From: Craurococcus roseus
Lineage (GTDB): Bacteria; Pseudomonadota; Alphaproteobacteria; Acetobacterales; Acetobacteraceae
Direction of reading: 5' to 3'
Length of the DNA stretch: 64,000 nt
Assembly (NCBI RefSeq): GCF_039523795.1
Contig: NZ_BAAAFZ010000007.1
Span: 124,001 to 188,000, forward strand
Positions 1 through 11,312 of this stretch are shown piece after piece. Position numbers and translations under genes: made by a program. Under the pieces are notes generated by a model, which was given only the letters and a program-made list of their open reading frames with translations, was not told the DNA's origin and did no database searches. Every line of letters starts with the position of its first letter. Position 1 is the stretch's first letter.

Positions 1-1
1 G

Positions 2-361
2 ACGCGGGCGGCGCCCGACCTCGGCGCGTTCCGCCGCGCCGCCACGGAACGGCCGGAGCAAGAGGGGCGGATCGCGCTGCACCTCTACGCGCGGGGGGGC
101 GGCGGGCGCGTCCGCGCGCGGATGTTCGCGCCCCTCGCCGGCATCGTCGAGGACCCGGCGACCGGCAGCGCGAACGTGGCGCTCGGGGCGCTGCTGTTGT
201 CGCTCTCGGGCGAGGAGGAAGCGCGCTACGAGGTCGCGCAGGGCGTGGAGATGGGCCGGCCGAGCCTGCTCCGCGTGGCGGCGCGGCGCGGACCCGACGG
301 CATCCGCGCCACGGTGGGCGGCGGCTGCGTGCCGGTGCTGCGGGGGGAAGCGGAGGTCTAG
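2..361 (+). CDS. PhzF-family isomerase, 3' fragment
   Basis: The gene enters from the left edge, and only the C-terminal part (about 119 residues) is visible. The frame is open from base 2 and ends at TAG 359-361. The segment carries the PhzF-family signature DPATGSAN, in which the conserved Asp-Pro-Ala-Thr-Gly-Ser motif lines the active site. The segment ends with a typical beta-rich tail (GRPSLL, then a Gly-rich V-x-GGG-C-V-P-V stretch). PhzF-like proteins are two-domain diaminopimelate-epimerase-fold enzymes; most genomic copies are not phenazine genes and their substrates are unknown. The assignment to the family is firm; the reaction cannot be told from this fragment. The next gene starts about 60 bases downstream on the same strand behind its own ribosome-binding site. 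Confidence 0.85.
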   Translation, partial: TRAAPDLGAFRRAATERPEQEGRIALHLYARGGGGRVRARMFAPLAGIVEDPATGSANVALGALLLSLSGEEEARYEVAQGVEMGRPSLLRVAARRGPDGIRATVGGGCVPVLRGEAEV

Positions 362-423
362 GGCGGGGTTTGCGCGCGCGCGCCCACACGGGTGTACGCT
401 TCGGAGGACGGGAGGACACCGCC

Positions 424-2118
424 ATGCACATCGCGCCCCAGGACCGACGCGCTCCCCCATCCCCGTCTGGCGCGGCGGCGGTTCCGGATTCGGCGGGCGA
501 GAACCTGTGGCGGAGCGACCCGGCCTTCGCGCGGCTGCTGCCGCTCTACCTGCCGGCCGACCTGCTGGCGGTGCTGCTGCCGCGGCTCGACCGGCTGGGC
601 GCGCTGGCGGGGGGCGAACTGGACCGGCTCGCCGGCACGGCCGACCGCAACCCGCCCGTGCTGCGCCATCGCAACCGCCGGGGCGAGGATGCGGAGGCGG
701 TCGAGTACCACCCGGCCTACCGCGAGATGGAGCGCATCGCCTTCGGCGAGTTGGGCTTGGCGGCGATGAGCCATCGGGCGGGGGTGTTCGGCTGGCCGGC
801 GCCGCTGCCGCCGGCGGCGAAGTACGCCTTCACCTTCCTGTTCGCGCAGGCCGAGTTCGGGTTGCTCTGCCCGGTCAGCATGACGGACAGCTTGGCGCGG
901 ACGCTCCGCCGCTTCGGCGACCCGGCGCTGGTGGAGCGCTACCTGCCGCTGCTCGCCAGCCAGGACCTCGACGCGCTGCACCAGGGCGCGATGTTCATGA
1001 CGGAACAGGGCGCGGGGTCGGACATCGCGGCGACCGCCGTTTCCGCTTCGCCGCGTGCGGATGGGACTTGGGCGCTCACCGGGGACAAGTGGTTCTGTTC
1101 CAACGCGGACGCGGAGCTGGCGCTGGTGCTGGCGCGGGTGGAGGGCGGGCCGCCGGGCCTCGCCGGCGTGGCGCTGTTCCTCTTGCCGCGCGTCCTGCCG
1201 GACGGCTCGGCCAACGCGTTCCGGATCGTGCGGCTGAAGGACAAGCTCGGCACCCGCTCCATGGCGAGCGGCGAAGTGCGGCTGGAGGGCGCGGCCGCGT
1301 GGCTGGTCGGCGAGCCGGGCGCCGGCTTCAAGCAGATGGCGGACATGGTGAACAACTCGCGCCTGTCCAACGCCGTGCGCTCGGCGGGCATGATGCGGCG
1401 GGCGGTGTCCGAGGCGCTGTTCTTGGCGCGGCGGCGCGTGGCGTTCGGGAAGCGCCTCGTCGAGATGCCGCTGATGCGGCGGCAGCTCGCCAAGATGCTG
1501 CTGCGCGCGGAGCAGGCGCGGACGATGGTGTTCCAGACCGCCGAGGCGCTGCGCCGCTCGGACGCGGGCGAGCCGGGCGCCTACCCGCTGCTCCGCATCC
1601 TGACGCCGCTGGTCAAGTTCCGCGCCTGCCGGGACGCGAGGACGGTCGCGGGCGACGCGATGGAGGTGCGGGGCGGCTGCGGCTACATCGAGGAATGGCC
1701 GGAGCCGCGGCTGCTGCGCGACTCGCACCTCGGCAGCATCTGGGAGGGCACGAGCAGCATCGTCGCGCTCGACGTGCTGCGGGCGGCGCGGCGGGAAGGC
1801 GGGCTGGACGCGCTCGCCGCCCACTTCCGCGGGCTGCTGGCGGAGGCGCCGATGGAGGGGGCCGCGGAGGCGTTCGGGCGCACGGCGGCGCTGGCGGGGC
1901 GGGCGCAGGACGACCCGGCCCTGGCCCGCGCGGCGGCGAGCGGCCTGTACCACGCGGCGAGCGCGGCGGGCATGGCGTGGGAGGCGGCGCGCACGGGCGA
2001 CTCCGGCCGGGCCGCGCTGGCGCGCATGGTGCTGCGCCACCGCGTGCTGCCGCGCGACCCGCTCGCGCCGGAGGACCCGGACGCGGCGCTGCTGCCGGCG
2101 CTGCTCGAGGCGGCCTGA
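424..2118 (+). CDS. AidB-like acyl-CoA dehydrogenase
   Basis: This encodes a 564-residue FAD-dependent acyl-CoA dehydrogenase-family protein. The size and the substrate-loop motif MTEQGAGSD (residues 192-200; AidB has a similar MTE-x-x-x-GSD) place it nearer the AidB branch than the usual 380-residue enzymes. Further family marks are the GDKWFCSN stretch, the VRGGCGYIEEWPEPRLLRDS segment and the FAD-binding WEGTS motif near residue 430. AidB-type proteins protect DNA during alkylation stress, but many relatives are uncharacterised dehydrogenases acting on acyl-CoA or other substrates. The ATG at 424 is preferred because GGGAGG lies 8 bases upstream; an in-frame upstream start at 370 has no such site. 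The gene converges on dmeF with only 6 bases between the two stops. Confidence 0.88.
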   Translation: MHIAPQDRRAPPSPSGAAAVPDSAGENLWRSDPAFARLLPLYLPADLLAVLLPRLDRLGALAGGELDRLAGTADRNPPVLRHRNRRGEDAEAVEYHPAYREMERIAFGELGLAAMSHRAGVFGWPAPLPPAAKYAFTFLFAQAEFGLLCPVSMTDSLARTLRRFGDPALVERYLPLLASQDLDALHQGAMFMTEQGAGSDIAATAVSASPRADGTWALTGDKWFCSNADAELALVLARVEGGPPGLAGVALFLLPRVLPDGSANAFRIVRLKDKLGTRSMASGEVRLEGAAAWLVGEPGAGFKQMADMVNNSRLSNAVRSAGMMRRAVSEALFLARRRVAFGKRLVEMPLMRRQLAKMLLRAEQARTMVFQTAEALRRSDAGEPGAYPLLRILTPLVKFRACRDARTVAGDAMEVRGGCGYIEEWPEPRLLRDSHLGSIWEGTSSIVALDVLRAARREGGLDALAAHFRGLLAEAPMEGAAEAFGRTAALAGRAQDDPALARAAASGLYHAASAAGMAWEAARTGDSGRAALARMVLRHRVLPRDPLAPEDPDAALLPALLEAA

Positions 2119-2124
2119 GCGCCG

Positions 2125-3093
2125 TCAGGCGGCCCGCGCCACCTCCACCGTGACGTGCCGGAGCATCGGGTACCCGGCGAGCCGGGCGCGGTAGGCGTCC
2201 GAGGGGCGCGGTTCGGGCGAGACGACCACGAGGATGGCGGCGTAGCAGCCGGGGCCGACGCGCCACAGGTGCAGGTCGGAGATGCGGTCGCCTTCCGCCT
2301 CGATCGTGTCGCGCACCCGCTGCGCCAGCTCCGGCGGGGCGTCGGCGTCGAGCAGGGCGAAGGCCGTGCGCCGCGCCAGCCCGACCGACCAAGCGGCGAT
2401 CACCGCGGCGCCGACCGCGGCCATCGCCGGGTCGAGCCACGTCCAGCCGACGAACCAGCCGGCCAGCAGGGACAGGATGGCGAGCACGGAGGTGAGCGCG
2501 TCGGCGAGGACGTGGAGGTAGGCGGCGCGCAGGTTGTTGTCCGTCGCGGCGCGCTCCTCCGCGTGCGAGTGCTGGCCGTGGGCGTGGTCGCCGTGGTCTT
2601 CGTGGCCGTGGTGGTGGCCGTTGTGCCCGTGCCCGTGCCCGCCCAGCAGCCATGCGCTGGCGAGGTTCACCGCCAAGCCGATAACGGCGACCGCCAGGGC
2701 TTCGCCGAAGGCTATGGGCACCGGCGCCTGGAGCCGCTCCAACGCCTCCCACGCGATCAGCAGGGCGGTGAGGCCGAGCGCTATGGCGCTGGCGAAGCCG
2801 GCGAGGTCGCCGAACTTGCCGGTGCCGAAGGTGAAGCGCGGGTCGCGCTGGAAACGACGCGCGAGGGCGTAGGCCGCGACGCTGATGGAGAGCGCCGCGA
2901 CGTGCGTGCCCATGTGCCAGCCGTCGGCGAGCAGGGCGAGCGAGCCGAACGCCGCGCCGGCGGCGATCTCGGCAGCCATGACCACCGCCGTCAGGGCGAT
3001 GACGGCGACCGTGCGGCGGCTGTTGCGGTCGTGGTGGGCGCCCAGGAAGTCGTGGCCGTGCGGCTCGGCGGCGCGCGGGAGGCGCGGGGTCAT
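2125..3093 (-). CDS. dmeF: CDF-family Co(II)/Ni(II) efflux transporter DmeF
   Basis: This is a 322-residue cation diffusion facilitator that exports divalent metal in exchange for protons across the inner membrane. The N-terminus reads HDFLGAHHDRN, typical of the DmeF branch, and the first transmembrane segments carry the metal-site pattern ADGWHMGTH. Between predicted helices 4 and 5 lies a cytoplasmic loop with about 12 histidines in 27 residues (around GHGHNGHHHGHEDHGDHAH), a likely metal buffer. The second metal-site motif is HVLADALTS, and a cytoplasmic C-terminal domain follows. The ATG at 3093 overlaps the cueR stop by ATGA, so the gene is the third cistron of a copper-regulated operon. 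Cobalt/nickel preference is inferred from subfamily resemblance; zinc remains possible. Confidence 0.9.
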   Translation of the reverse strand: MTPRLPRAAEPHGHDFLGAHHDRNSRRTVAVIALTAVVMAAEIAAGAAFGSLALLADGWHMGTHVAALSISVAAYALARRFQRDPRFTFGTGKFGDLAGFASAIALGLTALLIAWEALERLQAPVPIAFGEALAVAVIGLAVNLASAWLLGGHGHGHNGHHHGHEDHGDHAHGQHSHAEERAATDNNLRAAYLHVLADALTSVLAILSLLAGWFVGWTWLDPAMAAVGAAVIAAWSVGLARRTAFALLDADAPPELAQRVRDTIEAEGDRISDLHLWRVGPGCYAAILVVVSPEPRPSDAYRARLAGYPMLRHVTVEVARAA

Positions 3094-3568
3094 GGGGCGG
3101 CGGCCGCCGCACGGCGCCGCGCCGCCGGCTTGCCCGCGACGGCTTTGCCGAAGCGCGCCGGCTCCGCCCTCGCCCGAGCCGGGGCGGCGCCCGCGAGGTC
3201 GGCCAGGATCGGGCACTCCGGCCGCGCGTCGCCGTGGCAGCTCTCGGCGAGGTGCGAGAGCGTGTCCACCATGCCTTCCAGCTCCGCGATGCGCCGGCGC
3301 AGCTCGGCGATGTGGCCGGTGGCGAGGGCCTTCACCTCCGCGCTCCGTCGCGAGCGGTCGCGCCACAGCGCCAGCAGGTCGGCGATGCCGTCCACGGTGA
3401 AGCCGAGGTCGCGGGCGCGGCGGACGAAGCGCAAAGCGTGGACATCGGCTTCCGTGTAGTGGCGGTAGCCGGCTTCCGAGCGCTCCGCCGGGGGCAGGAG
3501 GCCGCGCGCCTCGTACCAGCGGATCATCTTGGCCGAGACGCCTGAACGGCGCGCGGCCTCGCCGATGT

Positions 3569-3572
<4 letters not shown>
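3090..3572 (-). CDS. cueR: Copper-responsive MerR-family regulator CueR
   Basis: This is a 160-residue MerR-type activator that senses cytoplasmic Cu(I) and untwists promoters with a 19-bp spacer. It has a winged-helix DNA-binding domain (MNIGEAARRSGVSAKMIRWYE), a dimerisation coiled coil (about residues 80-110) and a metal loop. Cysteines fall exactly at 112 and 120 with the C-x7-C spacing of E. coli CueR, and residue 77 is Ser, which marks the monovalent-metal sensors, whereas Zn, Cd and Hg sensors have Cys there. The Ala/Arg-rich C-terminal extension (residues 127-160) is longer than in E. coli. The gene overlaps copA upstream and dmeF downstream, each by ATGA, so the regulator is expressed from its own target operon. 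Confidence 0.95.
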
Positions 3573-6085
<2,513 letters not shown>

Positions 6086-6092
6086 GCTCGTC

Positions 6093-6123
6093 CAGATAAG
6101 GCTTCCCATTGTGGGAAGGTCAA
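6093..6123 (-). promoter_or_regulatory. CueR-type promoter of the copA-cueR-dmeF operon
   Basis: Read on the minus strand there is a -35 TTGACC (6118-6123), a 19-bp spacer and a -10 TATCTG (6093-6098). The spacer contains the dyad CTTCCC-ACAA-TGGGAAG. An over-long 19-bp spacer carrying a CTTCC/GGAAG dyad is the hallmark of MerR-family copper promoters. It fills almost the whole gap between the quiC stop (6137) and copA. The expected transcription start is about 6086, immediately next to the copA ATG. Confidence 0.9.
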
Positions 6124-6136
6124 TGGCCCCGCGCGC

Positions 6137-8017
6137 CTAGCGCCGCTGCGGCCGCTGCTGGGCCGCCATGCGGGCGCCGGCGTTGGCCGCGCCGAAGCCG
6201 TCGTACCCGCCGGTGCGCTCGGCTACTTCGAAAAAGAACCGGTCCTGGAAGGGGAGCGTGTAGGCGTGGCGGAAGGCGCCGCCGCCGCCCGCCGGGTCGC
6301 CCCGGTCGAACAGCAGGTGGTGGCGTCGCAGCTCGGCCAGGGTTTCGCCGTCCAAGCCGAGGCGCGCGCCGAGGTCCTCGTAGTAGTTGCCCGGTATGTC
6401 GAGGAGCGGGGCGCCCCGTTCGGCTGCGGCCTCCGTCGCCGCCGCGGCGTCCGCCGTGCAGAAGGCGATGTGGTGAACGCCCGCGCCGGCGAAGGCGGAC
6501 ACGAAGCGGCCGGTGCCCGTGCGCCCGCTTTCCGATGTGTTCAGCGGCAGTCGCACGCTGCCGTGCCCGCCGGTGAAGGCGCGGGAGCGGACCAGGCCGT
6601 AGGGGTCGGGCAGTTCCCAGGCCTGGTTCGGCTCCAGGCCGAAGACGGCGCGGTAGAACAGGGAGAAGCTGTCCATCATGTCGGCGGTCAGCGCCTGGGC
6701 GACGTGGTCCACGCCGCCGAAGCGGCCCGGCTCCGGCGCGTCGGCCGCTGGGGGCGGTTCGAGGTGGAAGTCGTCCTCCCAGATCCGGCGCGTGGCGGTT
6801 TCCGTCGCTTCGATCAGGTAGACCAGCGTGCCGTCGGGCGCGCGCACGGCGGGGATGCGCCGCTCGCCCTCGCCGGTGCGCTCGCGGAAGGTGGGGGAGA
6901 GCAGCGCCTCCGCCCGGGCCAGCGCGCGCCCGGGGTCGTCCACGCGGAAGCCCATGGCGCAGACGCAGGGGCCGTGCTGCTCGAAGCGCTCGGAGGCGGC
7001 GCTGTCCGGCTCGGCGTTCAGCACCAGGTTGACGTCGCCGTTGCGGTGCAGGGTCACGGCCTTGGAGCGGTGGCGGCCGGCGAGGCGGAAGCCGAGCGTG
7101 CCGAGGAAGGCGCCGAGTTCCTCCGCGGCCGTCGCATCCACCGCGAACTCCACGAATTCGACGCCGGACAGGACCGGCGACGCGGGCAGTTCGGTGACGC
7201 CCGCAGCCTCCTCGGCCCAGATCAGGCCGCGCAGGCCGTCGCGGGCGATGCGGCGCGCGGGGGCGGAGCGGAACTCGTCGTTGAAGATCTCCAGGGAGAG
7301 CGGGCCGCGGTAGCCGGCGGCCAGCACGTCGCGCAGGAACGCGCCGACCGGGAGCTCGCCTTGGCCGGGGAAGCTGCGGTGGTGGCGGCTCCAGGAGAGC
7401 GGGTCCATGGACAGGCGCGGCGCGTCGGCGAGTTGGACGAAGAACAGCTTCTCGGCGGGCACCGCTTCCGTCAGCCCGGACAGGTCGTCGCCGAGGCAAA
7501 GGGTGTGGAAGCTGTCGAGGATGAGGCCGAGCGCCGGGTGGTCGGCGCGCTGGACGATCTCCCAAGCCTGCCGCCAACGGTTGACGCGCGTGCCCCAGGC
7601 CAACGCCTCGTAGCCGACGAGGAGGCCCCGGCGGGCGGCGCGCTCAGCCATCTCGCGCAGGTCGTCGGCGGCGCGCTCCGGCTCCGGCAGCGCCGCTGCC
7701 TGGACGTTGCTGCACACCAGCACCATGCGGGCGCCGAGCTGGTGCATGGTGTCGAACTTGCGCTCGGCGCGGTCGAGGTTGCGGGCGCGCTGCGGCTCCG
7801 GCATCGCTTCGAAGTCGCGGAAGGGCTGGAACAGCGCCACCTCCAGCCCGAGGTCGGAGCAGAGGCGACCGGCCTCGGCGGCGGTGCCCTCGTAGGTGAG
7901 GAGGTCGTTCTCGAAGATCTCCACCGCATCGAAGCCGGCCGCCGCGGCGGCTTCCAGCTTGTCGGGCAGCGTGCCGGAAAGGCAGACGGTGGCGACCGAA
8001 CGCTTCCAATGCGGCAT
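6137..8017 (-). CDS. quiC: 3-dehydroshikimate dehydratase QuiC (two-domain form)
   Basis: This 626-residue protein is a fusion. The first 275 or so residues form a sugar-phosphate isomerase/epimerase-like TIM barrel (start MPHWKRSVATVCLSGTLPDK, then GFDAVEIFEND and the metal-ligand region ILDSFHTL). The rest is a VOC-fold region resembling 4-hydroxyphenylpyruvate dioxygenase (GVEFVEFAVD, GGVDHVAQAL, HHIAFCTAD). This is the known architecture of the QuiC1-type enzyme, which dehydrates 3-dehydroshikimate to protocatechuate using a divalent metal in the barrel. The product is the substrate of PcaGH, whose genes lie 13 bases upstream in the same operon. It is the last gene of the operon; its stop is followed at once by the copper promoter. 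Confidence 0.92.
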   Translation of the reverse strand: MPHWKRSVATVCLSGTLPDKLEAAAAAGFDAVEIFENDLLTYEGTAAEAGRLCSDLGLEVALFQPFRDFEAMPEPQRARNLDRAERKFDTMHQLGARMVLVCSNVQAAALPEPERAADDLREMAERAARRGLLVGYEALAWGTRVNRWRQAWEIVQRADHPALGLILDSFHTLCLGDDLSGLTEAVPAEKLFFVQLADAPRLSMDPLSWSRHHRSFPGQGELPVGAFLRDVLAAGYRGPLSLEIFNDEFRSAPARRIARDGLRGLIWAEEAAGVTELPASPVLSGVEFVEFAVDATAAEELGAFLGTLGFRLAGRHRSKAVTLHRNGDVNLVLNAEPDSAASERFEQHGPCVCAMGFRVDDPGRALARAEALLSPTFRERTGEGERRIPAVRAPDGTLVYLIEATETATRRIWEDDFHLEPPPAADAPEPGRFGGVDHVAQALTADMMDSFSLFYRAVFGLEPNQAWELPDPYGLVRSRAFTGGHGSVRLPLNTSESGRTGTGRFVSAFAGAGVHHIAFCTADAAAATEAAAERGAPLLDIPGNYYEDLGARLGLDGETLAELRRHHLLFDRGDPAGGGGAFRHAYTLPFQDRFFFEVAERTGGYDGFGAANAGARMAAQQRPQRR

Positions 8018-8030
8018 GGCCGCCTTCCCT

Positions 8031-8666
8031 TCAGACGTCGAAGAACACGGTCTCGTCCGGCCCTTGCAGGCGAATGTCGAGGACGTAGGCGGGCCGGCCG
8101 TCCCGCGTCTCTCGCCGCGCCAGCAGGGTGCGGCGCCGCTCCGGCGGGTCGATGATGTTGAGCACCGGGTCGGCGGCGTTGGCGGCTTCCTCGTCGGCGA
8201 AGTAGAGGCGCGTCGACAGGCCGAGGTTGATGCCGCGTGCCACGATCCAAAGGTTCACGTGCGGCGCCATCTTGCGGTGCCCGTGGCGGCCGGCGACGGC
8301 GCCGGGCTTGACCGTGTCGAGGAACCACACGCCCGTTTCGAAGTCGGTGCCGGCGCGGCCCCAGTTGCGGAAGGCGTGGTCGGGCGGCGCGCCCTCCTGC
8401 TTGTCAGCCGGATGCGGGTAGCGGCCGTTGGCGTCGGCCTGCCACGCCTCGACCAGCGCGTCGCGCACCAGGCCGCCGGCGCCGTCGAAGATGCGGCCTT
8501 CGATGCGGACGCGCTCACCCTTGGCGCCGGGGCCGGCCATCGGCTCGGTGCCGAGGTTGTTCTCGAAGATGTCGAAGCCGGCCTGCCGCGGGATCAGGCC
8601 GATGTGGACGTAGGGGCCGGCGGTCTGGGATGGCGATTCCGGCAGGTGGCTGCTGTCGTCGCTCAT
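8031..8666 (-). CDS. pcaG: Protocatechuate 3,4-dioxygenase alpha subunit PcaG
   Basis: This 211-residue protein is of the intradiol ring-cleavage dioxygenase fold. The start SPSQTAGPYVHIGL and the later ALVEAWQADANGRYPHP are characteristic of the alpha subunit. It lacks the Tyr/Tyr/His/His iron ligands found in PcaH, as expected, because the alpha chain packs against PcaH and helps shape the active site. Together the two subunits open protocatechuate to 3-carboxy-cis,cis-muconate. The ATG lies 3 bases downstream of the pcaH stop, so translation is probably coupled. No pcaB, pcaC or pcaD gene is visible in the window, so further breakdown of the ring-cleavage product must be encoded elsewhere. 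Confidence 0.95.
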   Translation of the reverse strand: MSDDSSHLPESPSQTAGPYVHIGLIPRQAGFDIFENNLGTEPMAGPGAKGERVRIEGRIFDGAGGLVRDALVEAWQADANGRYPHPADKQEGAPPDHAFRNWGRAGTDFETGVWFLDTVKPGAVAGRHGHRKMAPHVNLWIVARGINLGLSTRLYFADEEAANAADPVLNIIDPPERRRTLLARRETRDGRPAYVLDIRLQGPDETVFFDV

Positions 8667-8669
8667 GGC

Positions 8670-9401
8670 TCAGTTCCCCTGCAGCTTGTTTTCGAACAGC
8701 GTGGAGCGGCGGCCGCGCAGCACGATGTCCCAGCGATAGGCCAGCGTGTGCAGCGGCACGGAGGCGCCAAGGTCGAGCTTCGCCACCAGCCGCTCCCGCG
8801 CGTCCGGGTCGGGGATGGTGGCGATGATGCTGTCGTGGCGGATCAGCGGGTCGCCCTCGAAGTACATCTGCGTGATGAGGCGTTGGGCGAAGCCGGAGCC
8901 GAAGACGGAGAAGTGCATGTGCGCCGGCCGCCAGTCGTTGAGCCGGTTGCGGTAGGGATAGGGCCCGGGCTTCACGGTGCGGAAGTGCCAGCGGCCTTCG
9001 TCGTCGGTGACGGCCCGGCCGCAGCCGCCGAAGTTGGGATCTATCGGCGCCTCGTAGCGGTCGTTCCTGTGGCGGTAACGGCCGGCACCGTTGGCCTGCC
9101 AAACCTCCACCAGCACGTTCGGCACCGGGCGCGCGTTGCCGTCCAGCACGCGGCCGTGGAGGATCACGCGCTCGCCGATCGGCTCTCCTCCTTCCCGCGC
9201 GTAATTGCGCAGGAGGTCGTTGTCGAGCGGGCCGAGTTCGTTGTAGCCGAATACGGGTCCGGTCACTTCGGAGAGGGAGTTCTGCAAGGAGATCAGCGGC
9301 AGGCGCGGCGAGCGCAGCACGCTGGTCTTGTAGATCGGCGTCAGCGCCGGCGGGTGCGACGCGGTGTCGCGGGCGATGAACTCGCTGTCGTGGTCGAGCA
9401 T
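8670..9401 (-). CDS. pcaH: Protocatechuate 3,4-dioxygenase beta subunit PcaH
   Basis: This 243-residue catalytic subunit holds the non-haem Fe(III) site. The four expected ligands are present with the spacing of the Pseudomonas enzyme: Tyr109 (GRYRH), Tyr148 (PGPYPY), His161 and His163 (DWRPAHMHF). The N-terminal peptide before HPPALTPIYKTS and the DPNFGG segment are also conserved. The start at 9401 was chosen because GAGGGAGG lies just upstream and homologues begin near here; a longer open frame to 9596 overlaps the preceding gene and has no support. It lies 13 bases after the DUF849 gene and 3 bases before pcaG. Confidence 0.95.
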   Translation of the reverse strand: MLDHDSEFIARDTASHPPALTPIYKTSVLRSPRLPLISLQNSLSEVTGPVFGYNELGPLDNDLLRNYAREGGEPIGERVILHGRVLDGNARPVPNVLVEVWQANGAGRYRHRNDRYEAPIDPNFGGCGRAVTDDEGRWHFRTVKPGPYPYRNRLNDWRPAHMHFSVFGSGFAQRLITQMYFEGDPLIRHDSIIATIPDPDARERLVAKLDLGASVPLHTLAYRWDIVLRGRRSTLFENKLQGN

Positions 9402-9414
9402 GGCGGCCCCTCCC

Positions 9415-10260
9415 TCAGGCGTTGCCGGCGGGCGCGAGGCCCAGCATCCGGCGCGCCTCGGCGGGCGACGCCGGGCGCCGGCCGTGCCGCGCCACCGCCT
9501 CGGCGGCCATGCGCACCAGCTCGGCGTTGCCCGACGCCAGCCGGTCCTTGGAGGCGCGGACGTTGTCCTCCAGACCGGTGCGCACCCCGTCCGCACCGCG
9601 GGCCAGCGCCCACTCCATCACCCGCGACTGGTTCGCGCCGATGCCGGCCGCGGTCCAGGTGGCGCGGGGCAGGACGCGCCGCAGTTCGCCCAGCAGGACG
9701 TCGAGCAGGCGCTCCTCCGCGGGCAGGGCGTTCTTCACGCCCATGACGAACTGCACGTGCGGCCTCTCGTCCATCAGCCCGGCGTCCACCAGCCGGCGGG
9801 CGCCGTGGATATGGGAGAGGTCGAAGACCTCGATCTCCGGCCGCACGCCGTTGTTCCGCATTTTAGTGGCCAGGTCCGTCACCAGCGCGGCCGGGTTCTC
9901 GTACACGATGGTCGGGAAGTTGACCGAGCCGGTGGAGAGCGAGGCCATGTCGGGCCGGAGCTCCAGCGCGTTGCCGCGGGCCGCCGGGTCGCGGCCGCGC
10001 CCGCCGGTCGAGAACTGCACGACCATGCCGGGGCAGTGCTTGCGCACCCCCTCCTGCACCTGGGCGAACAGGGCGGGGTCGGAGGACGGGCTCTCGTCGG
10101 GGTTGCGGACGTGGATGTGGACGAGCGAGGCGCCGGCCTCGAAGGCCTCGTGGGTGCTCTCGACCTGCTCGGCCGGCGTGGTCGGAACGGCGGGGTTGTC
10201 CTTCTTGCGCGGCACCGAGCCGGTGATGGCGACGGCGATGACGCAGGGTTCTCCGGCCAT
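9415..10260 (-). CDS. BKACE family (DUF849) beta-keto acid cleavage enzyme
   Basis: This 281-residue TIM-barrel protein belongs to the family founded by 3-keto-5-aminohexanoate cleavage enzyme. The Zn-binding pair His48/His50 (LVHIHVRNPDE) and the later Glu (RTGLEDN) are present. Family members react a beta-keto acid with acetyl-CoA to give acetoacetate and a new acyl-CoA. Its place between two Bug receptors and pcaHG suggests that the keto acid derives from the protocatechuate pathway, with beta-ketoadipate the obvious candidate, but substrate specificity cannot be read from the sequence. The start has a strong GGGAGGAGG site about 8 bases upstream. The alternative is that it acts on an unrelated imported keto acid. 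Confidence 0.9.
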   Translation of the reverse strand: MAGEPCVIAVAITGSVPRKKDNPAVPTTPAEQVESTHEAFEAGASLVHIHVRNPDESPSSDPALFAQVQEGVRKHCPGMVVQFSTGGRGRDPAARGNALELRPDMASLSTGSVNFPTIVYENPAALVTDLATKMRNNGVRPEIEVFDLSHIHGARRLVDAGLMDERPHVQFVMGVKNALPAEERLLDVLLGELRRVLPRATWTAAGIGANQSRVMEWALARGADGVRTGLEDNVRASKDRLASGNAELVRMAAEAVARHGRRPASPAEARRMLGLAPAGNA

Positions 10261-10295
10261 TGTGGTGTCCTCCTCCCGATGCGGCGCCGCGCGCG

Positions 10296-11285
10296 TCACT
10301 GCACGCGGATGTTCCTGGCGCGGATGACCTCGCGCCACTTGGCGTTCTCGGCCTCGAAGTAGGCGGGCCAGTCTTCCGGCGGGCGCACGTCGGGCGTCAC
10401 GCCGAGCGCGGCCAGCCGCTCCAGCGTTTCCGGCGCTTCCATCGCGGCGCGCGCCGCGGCGCCGAGGCGGCGGACGATCGGCTCCGGTGTGCCGGCGGGC
10501 GCCAGGAGGGCGATGTGCTCCAGCACCTCGTAGTCCGGGAAGCCCTGCTCGCGGAAGGTGGGCACCTCCGGCGCGACGGGGCTGCGCTCGCGCGAGCTGA
10601 TGGCGAGCGCGCGCAGGTCGCCCGATTGGATAAAGGGAACGAGGCCGGACGCGGCCTGCATCACCATTTGCGCTTCGCCCGTCAGCGTCCCTTGCACCGC
10701 CGGCGCGCCGCCGCGGTAGCCGACGTCTGGCATGTCGATGCCGGCGCTCTGGAGGAACAGCTCGGTGGCCAGGTGCGTGGAGGAGCCGGAACCGGAGTTG
10801 GCGTAGGCCATCCTGCTGTTCGGCTTCTTCGCCAATTCGATGAATTCCGCCAGCGTGCGGGCCGGGGACGCTTTGGGCACGACCAGGATGATCGGCATGG
10901 CGGCGACCAGGCCGATGCCGGTGAAGGCGCGGCCGTTGTCGTAGGGCAGTTGGTAGAGGTGCGGCGCCATTGCGTAGGTGCTCACGGTGCCGACCAGAAG
11001 CGTGTAGCCGTCCGGCCGGGCGCGGGCGACGGAGGCGAAGCCGATGGTGCCGTTGGCGCCGGTGCGGTTGTCCACCACGAAGGGGCGGCCGACGTCGCTC
11101 GAAAGCTTCGCCGCCAGGATGCGCGCCACCGCGTCGGTGGAGCCGCCCGCCGCCCAGGGCACCACCAGCGTCACCGGGCGGCTGGGGTAGTCGCCCTGGG
11201 CCTGGGCGCGGGCGGCGATGGACGCCGCGCCCGCGGCGCCGAGCGAGGCGGACAGGAAACGCCGGCGGCCGATCGGTCCAGTCAT
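10296..11285 (-). CDS. Bug-type extracytoplasmic solute receptor (first copy)
   Basis: This 329-residue periplasmic binding protein is of the tripartite tricarboxylate transporter (TctC/Bug) family. It has a twin-arginine-like signal (TGPIGRRRFLSASLG, hydrophobic run, cleavage near AQAQG). The mature part shows the family landmarks YPSRPVTLVVPWAAGGSTD, VVDNRTGANGTIG and ARPDGYTLL. No TctA/TctB membrane genes lie nearby, so it is an orphan receptor as is common for Bug proteins. The catabolic operon around it suggests binding of an aromatic or hydroaromatic acid such as quinate, shikimate or protocatechuate; this is inference. It differs from the neighbouring copy throughout, so the two probably bind different ligands. 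Confidence 0.92.
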   Translation of the reverse strand: MTGPIGRRRFLSASLGAAGAASIAARAQAQGDYPSRPVTLVVPWAAGGSTDAVARILAAKLSSDVGRPFVVDNRTGANGTIGFASVARARPDGYTLLVGTVSTYAMAPHLYQLPYDNGRAFTGIGLVAAMPIILVVPKASPARTLAEFIELAKKPNSRMAYANSGSGSSTHLATELFLQSAGIDMPDVGYRGGAPAVQGTLTGEAQMVMQAASGLVPFIQSGDLRALAISSRERSPVAPEVPTFREQGFPDYEVLEHIALLAPAGTPEPIVRRLGAAARAAMEAPETLERLAALGVTPDVRPPEDWPAYFEAENAKWREVIRARNIRVQ

Positions 11286-11312
11286 CCGTTCGCCTCCCCT
11301 GCCCCGCCCCTG

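Noticed and set aside
358..2040. Long open frame on the strand opposite the acyl-CoA dehydrogenase
   Set aside because: Arg/Pro/His-rich translation without any family motif; it mirrors a clear dehydrogenase gene and arises from the extreme GC content.
9402..9596. Longer N-terminus for pcaH
   Set aside because: It overlaps the DUF849 gene, lacks homology, and the ATG at 9401 has a strong ribosome-binding site.
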